DNA of 8,156 bases, taken from the NCBI GenBank assembly GCA_014379885.1, contig JACMKW010000123.1, forward strand, positions 1-8,156. The letters run 5' to 3'. A model generated the notes under the pieces. It was not told the DNA's origin. It saw nothing but the letters and a program-made list of their open reading frames with translations, and searched no databases. Positions 6,675 to 8,156 of this stretch are shown here, one piece after another. This DNA is from Rhizobacter sp. (GTDB lineage Bacteria; Pseudomonadota; Gammaproteobacteria; Burkholderiales; Burkholderiaceae). The number at the start of each line of letters is the position of its first letter. Position 1 is the first letter of the stretch. A program made the translations under genes and the position numbers.

Positions 6675-6717
6675 GCTCACAACGGCATCTCCCATCCGAG
6701 GCCGTTGCAATGTGAGC
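6675..6717. other. Structured spacer hairpin between convergent genes
   Basis: GCTCACA (6675-6681) pairs perfectly with TGTGAGC (6711-6717). Inside it, ACGGC (6682-6686) pairs with GCCGT (6701-6705), leaving a 5-nt bulge, and CTC/GAG (6689-6691/6698-6700) can close a hexaloop. An alternative inner stem is CAACGGC/GCCGTTG (6680-6686/6701-6707). The element lies in the 181-bp spacer between the rightward CoA-transferase gene and the leftward small gene. No T-run follows on either strand. It could be a bidirectional terminator, a dispersed repeat or a small RNA structure; I recognise no family. No credible coding region lies in the rest of 6618-6798. Confidence 0.4.
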
Positions 6718-6798
6718 TGCGAGCGGCTGCCGGCGCGGGTGCTGTGGGTCAACACGCCGCAGGTGCACTGAGCACCGCGGCGCTCCGGCTTCAGGGCT

Positions 6799-6990
6799 TC
6801 AGGTATTGGCCGGCTTGAAGTAACGCGCTTCGAGCAGCTTGGCGTTGGTCAGGTGCAGCTTCACCTGCACACGCTCCAGCCAGGTCAGCGGCTGGATGCG
6901 GCCGTCGGGCATGGCCAGCACGGCGCCGAGGATGGCCTCGTCTTCGATCCGGGATTCCTGGAACTGACGGGCCAGCAATGCTTCGCTCAT
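6799..6990 (-). CDS. Small conserved-looking protein of unknown function (63 aa)
   Basis: Unrecognised. The ATG at 6990 is chosen because AGGAGT lies five bases upstream (complement 6996-7001), an excellent ribosome site; the longer frame to 7041 has no such signal. The product begins MSEALLARQFQESRIEDEA and ends ARYFKPANT. It is probably soluble, with no signal peptide, membrane segment or cysteine. The middle, about residues 19-48 (ILGAVLAMPDG then PLTWLERVQVKLHL), suggests two helices joined by a PDG turn. It converges on the CoA-transferase gene and diverges from ypfH across a repeat-rich region. The strong ribosome site and distinct promoter region argue that it is a real gene; a regulatory or stress role would be a guess. 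Confidence 0.7.
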   Translation of the reverse strand: MSEALLARQFQESRIEDEAILGAVLAMPDGRIQPLTWLERVQVKLHLTNAKLLEARYFKPANT

Positions 6991-7025
6991 GAGGGACTCC
7001 TGTATCTGCGTTTTTGACGCGATCG

Positions 7026-7058
7026 TCACAACCGGATTCACCGTGTAACAGGTTGTGA
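7026..7058. promoter_or_regulatory. Inverted repeat TCACAACC-N17-GGTTGTGA
   Basis: The two 8-base arms are exact inverted complements separated by 17 bases. The right arm abuts the predicted leftward -10 hexamer TAGAAT (shared base 7058), so a bound dimer could repress the small gene. Alternatively, transcribed RNA could fold here. No cognate regulator is identifiable. Confidence 0.4.
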
Positions 7059-7130
7059 TTCTAGGGTGTGCGATCTGTCACGAGAAGGGCCTGGTGACGG
7101 TGTTACCTATGGGCAAACCCTGACCGGGCA

Positions 7131-7146
7131 GCGTGCAAACTCACGC
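7131..7146 (+). promoter_or_regulatory. Hairpin abutting the ypfH start codon
   Basis: GCGTG (7131-7135) pairs with CACGC (7142-7146) around a CAAACT loop and ends two bases before the ATG at 7149. Upstream GG (7127-7128) could add pairs with CC (7147-7148). No Shine-Dalgarno sequence is seen within the usual distance. In a transcript that includes it, this hairpin would sit where the ribosome binds. Confidence 0.3.
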
Positions 7147-7148
7147 CC

Positions 7149-7868
7149 ATGCCTGCCACCGCCCTCGCCCACTTGCCGCCCAGCGGCGCGATCGACTTGT
7201 TGTTCCTGCTGTTCCACGGTGTGGGCGCCAATGCGTCCGACATGACGCCGCTCGCGCAGCGCCTGGTGGCCGAGTACCCGCAGGCGGCGGTGATTTGCCT
7301 TGACGCGCCCGAGCCCTTCGACGGCATCCCGGGCGGTGGTGCCGGCTGGCAGTGGTTTTCAGTGCAAGGGGTGAACGACAGCAACCGCGCCGAGCGTGTG
7401 GCCGTGGCCCTGCCCCGGTTTATTGCCACGGTGCGTGCCTTGCAGCAGCAGTTCAACACGGGTTGGGAGCGCACCGCGCTGGCCGGGTTCTCGCAAGGCG
7501 CCATCATGGCGCTCGAAGCAGTGCAGGCCGAGCGCGCGCTGGCCGGGCGGGTGCTTGCGTTCTCGGGGCGGCACGCCATGCAGCCGGCACATGCACCGCA
7601 CGACACCACGCTGCATTTCTTTCACGGCATGGTCGATCCGGTGATCACACCGGGTCCGGCGATTGATTCTGCCGAGCGCCTGGTGGCCATGGGCGGCGAC
7701 GTGACGGCCGACGTGTTGCCCGGCATCGGCCACGAGTTGCACCCGCTGCTGATCGACAAGGCCATCGAGCAGCTCCGCACCTTCCTGCCCAAGAAGGTGT
7801 GGCGTGATGTGATGAGCGAAGCGCCGGTGTTGCCGCGTGTGGCGTCGAGTGACGAGTTGGGCGACTGA
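7149..7868 (+). CDS. ypfH: YpfH-type alpha/beta-hydrolase esterase
   Basis: A 239-aa serine esterase of the carboxylesterase/phospholipase alpha/beta-hydrolase family, matching E. coli YpfH in length and motif order. The FHGVGAN oxyanion loop lies at 22-28, QWFSVQG at 68-74, the nucleophile Ser115 in GFSQGAIMALE (113-123), the acid Asp163 in HGMVDPVI (159-166), and His195 in GIGHELHP (192-199). YpfH has broad esterase activity on short-chain esters; its physiological substrate is unknown. There is no signal peptide, so it is cytoplasmic. The start agrees with the E. coli spacing to FHGVG but lacks a Shine-Dalgarno site and follows a small hairpin, so weak translation or a leaderless message is possible. 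The last 20 or so residues are variable. It ends 6 bp from the stop of the convergent gene. Confidence 0.9.
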   Translation: MPATALAHLPPSGAIDLLFLLFHGVGANASDMTPLAQRLVAEYPQAAVICLDAPEPFDGIPGGGAGWQWFSVQGVNDSNRAERVAVALPRFIATVRALQQQFNTGWERTALAGFSQGAIMALEAVQAERALAGRVLAFSGRHAMQPAHAPHDTTLHFFHGMVDPVITPGPAIDSAERLVAMGGDVTADVLPGIGHELHPLLIDKAIEQLRTFLPKKVWRDVMSEAPVLPRVASSDELGD

Positions 7869-7881
7869 AACGAGTCAGTCG
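7862..7881. terminator. Palindrome containing both convergent stop codons
   Basis: CGACTGA (7862-7868) and TCAGTCG (7875-7881) are exact inverted arms around AACGAG. The rightward TGA is the end of the left arm, and the leftward TGA is the end of the right arm, so transcripts from either gene would form the same hairpin at their 3' coding end. There is no T-tract, so a terminator role is weakly supported. Confidence 0.3.
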
Positions 7882-8156
7882 AGCGACACCGTCGTCTTCA
7901 CCGCGCCCGCACGGGCAGCACGCGCGCTCACCGCCAGCGTGGTGCCTTTCGGCGCACGCACCACCCACTCGGCCACAGCGCGGTCGGCGGTGATGTCGCG
8001 GCTGGGCAGGAAGGCCTGCAGAGAGTTCTTGGGCCCATGGCCTTCGAGCTGCGGGCCTTCAATGCGCTCCTTGCCGCTGACCAGCGACACGCTGGCATCG
8101 CCCGGCGGCAGGTGGATCTCGAACATCACTCCCCGCACCGTCTTGCGCGCCAGCGC
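7875..8156 (-). CDS. C-terminal part of a larger protein, cut by the window edge
   Basis: The frame is open to the right edge (ALARKTV precedes the first possible internal start), so only the last 93 or so residues are present and the true start lies outside. The fragment reads as a beta-rich domain: short alternating strands (MFEIHLPPGDASVSLVSG, WVVRAPKGTTLAVSAR) end in RAGAVKTTVSLD and a TGA. The pattern with LPSRDITADRAVAEWVV followed by an AP-x-GT turn recalls C-terminal accessory domains of M14-type metallopeptidases as I remember them, but no catalytic part is visible. That call is low confidence. A GTG at 8138 could be taken as a start, but the fragment looks internal. It is convergent with ypfH. 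Confidence 0.6.
   Translation of the reverse strand, partial: ALARKTVRGVMFEIHLPPGDASVSLVSGKERIEGPQLEGHGPKNSLQAFLPSRDITADRAVAEWVVRAPKGTTLAVSARAARAGAVKTTVSLD

Larger units (their letters stand above)
6991..7148. promoter_or_regulatory. Divergent control region, small protein / ypfH
   Basis: A 158-bp spacer, less GC-rich than the genes. It contains the inverted pair TCACAACC (7026-7033) and GGTTGTGA (7051-7058), and further GTCAC/GTGAC half-sites at 7025-7029, 7077-7081 and 7094-7098. On the minus strand TAGAAT (7058-7063) is a good -10 for the small gene and would overlap the inverted repeat. The closest -35, GTGACA (7076-7081), is only 12 bp away, too close for ordinary sigma-70. No rightward promoter is clear. 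Confidence 0.45.

Noticed and set aside
6438..6755. 105-codon minus-strand frame at the end of the CoA-transferase gene
   Set aside because: Mostly antisense to the CoA-transferase C-terminus, with no ribosome site or recognisable domain. The non-overlapping part is the structured spacer.

Overview
The window is high-GC DNA with the look of a Burkholderiales chromosome (Comamonadaceae or a close relative). This rests on the porin type (AFA|Q signal-peptide cleavage, terminal Phe), the intergenic hairpin families at the left end, and a YpfH-type esterase. No phage, plasmid, IS, CRISPR, tRNA or rRNA feature is visible.

Layout, left to right. Positions 1-262 hold no gene; they are a mosaic of palindromic intergenic repeats plus a terminator-like hairpin. 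Next comes a leftward two-gene operon for a molybdenum hydroxylase of the IorAB / aldehyde oxidase type: a 2Fe-2S subunit (2542-3030) and a large molybdopterin subunit with a twin-arginine leader (263-2545), overlapping by ATGA. The 2Fe-2S subunit carries one in-frame amber codon (TAG, 2821-2823) exactly between its two iron-sulfur domains. All eight cluster cysteines and the reading frame are otherwise intact. A 181-bp divergent region with a near-perfect 14-bp palindrome separates this operon from a rightward trimeric porin gene (3212-4252). The porin converges on a leftward beta-propeller-like conserved hypothetical (4266-5198). That gene diverges from a rightward acetyl-CoA hydrolase / 4-hydroxybutyrate CoA-transferase family gene (5322-6617). 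After a structured convergent spacer comes a leftward 63-aa protein of unknown function (6799-6990). It diverges across a repeat-rich 158-bp region from ypfH, an alpha/beta-hydrolase (7149-7868). ypfH meets, tail to tail with 6 bp between stops, the C-terminal end of a leftward gene that runs off the right edge.

Apart from the molybdenum hydroxylase pair, the genes are single cistrons in alternating orientation, and nothing shows that they form one pathway. A loose reading is oxidation of a small N-heterocycle or aldehyde in the periplasm, with the divergent porin admitting the substrate; that is inference. I found no convincing sign of a wholly new multi-gene system. The observations most worth a second look are the amber-split 2Fe-2S subunit, the operator-like palindromes in two divergent regions, the structured spacer at 6675-6717, and the uncharacterised small protein.
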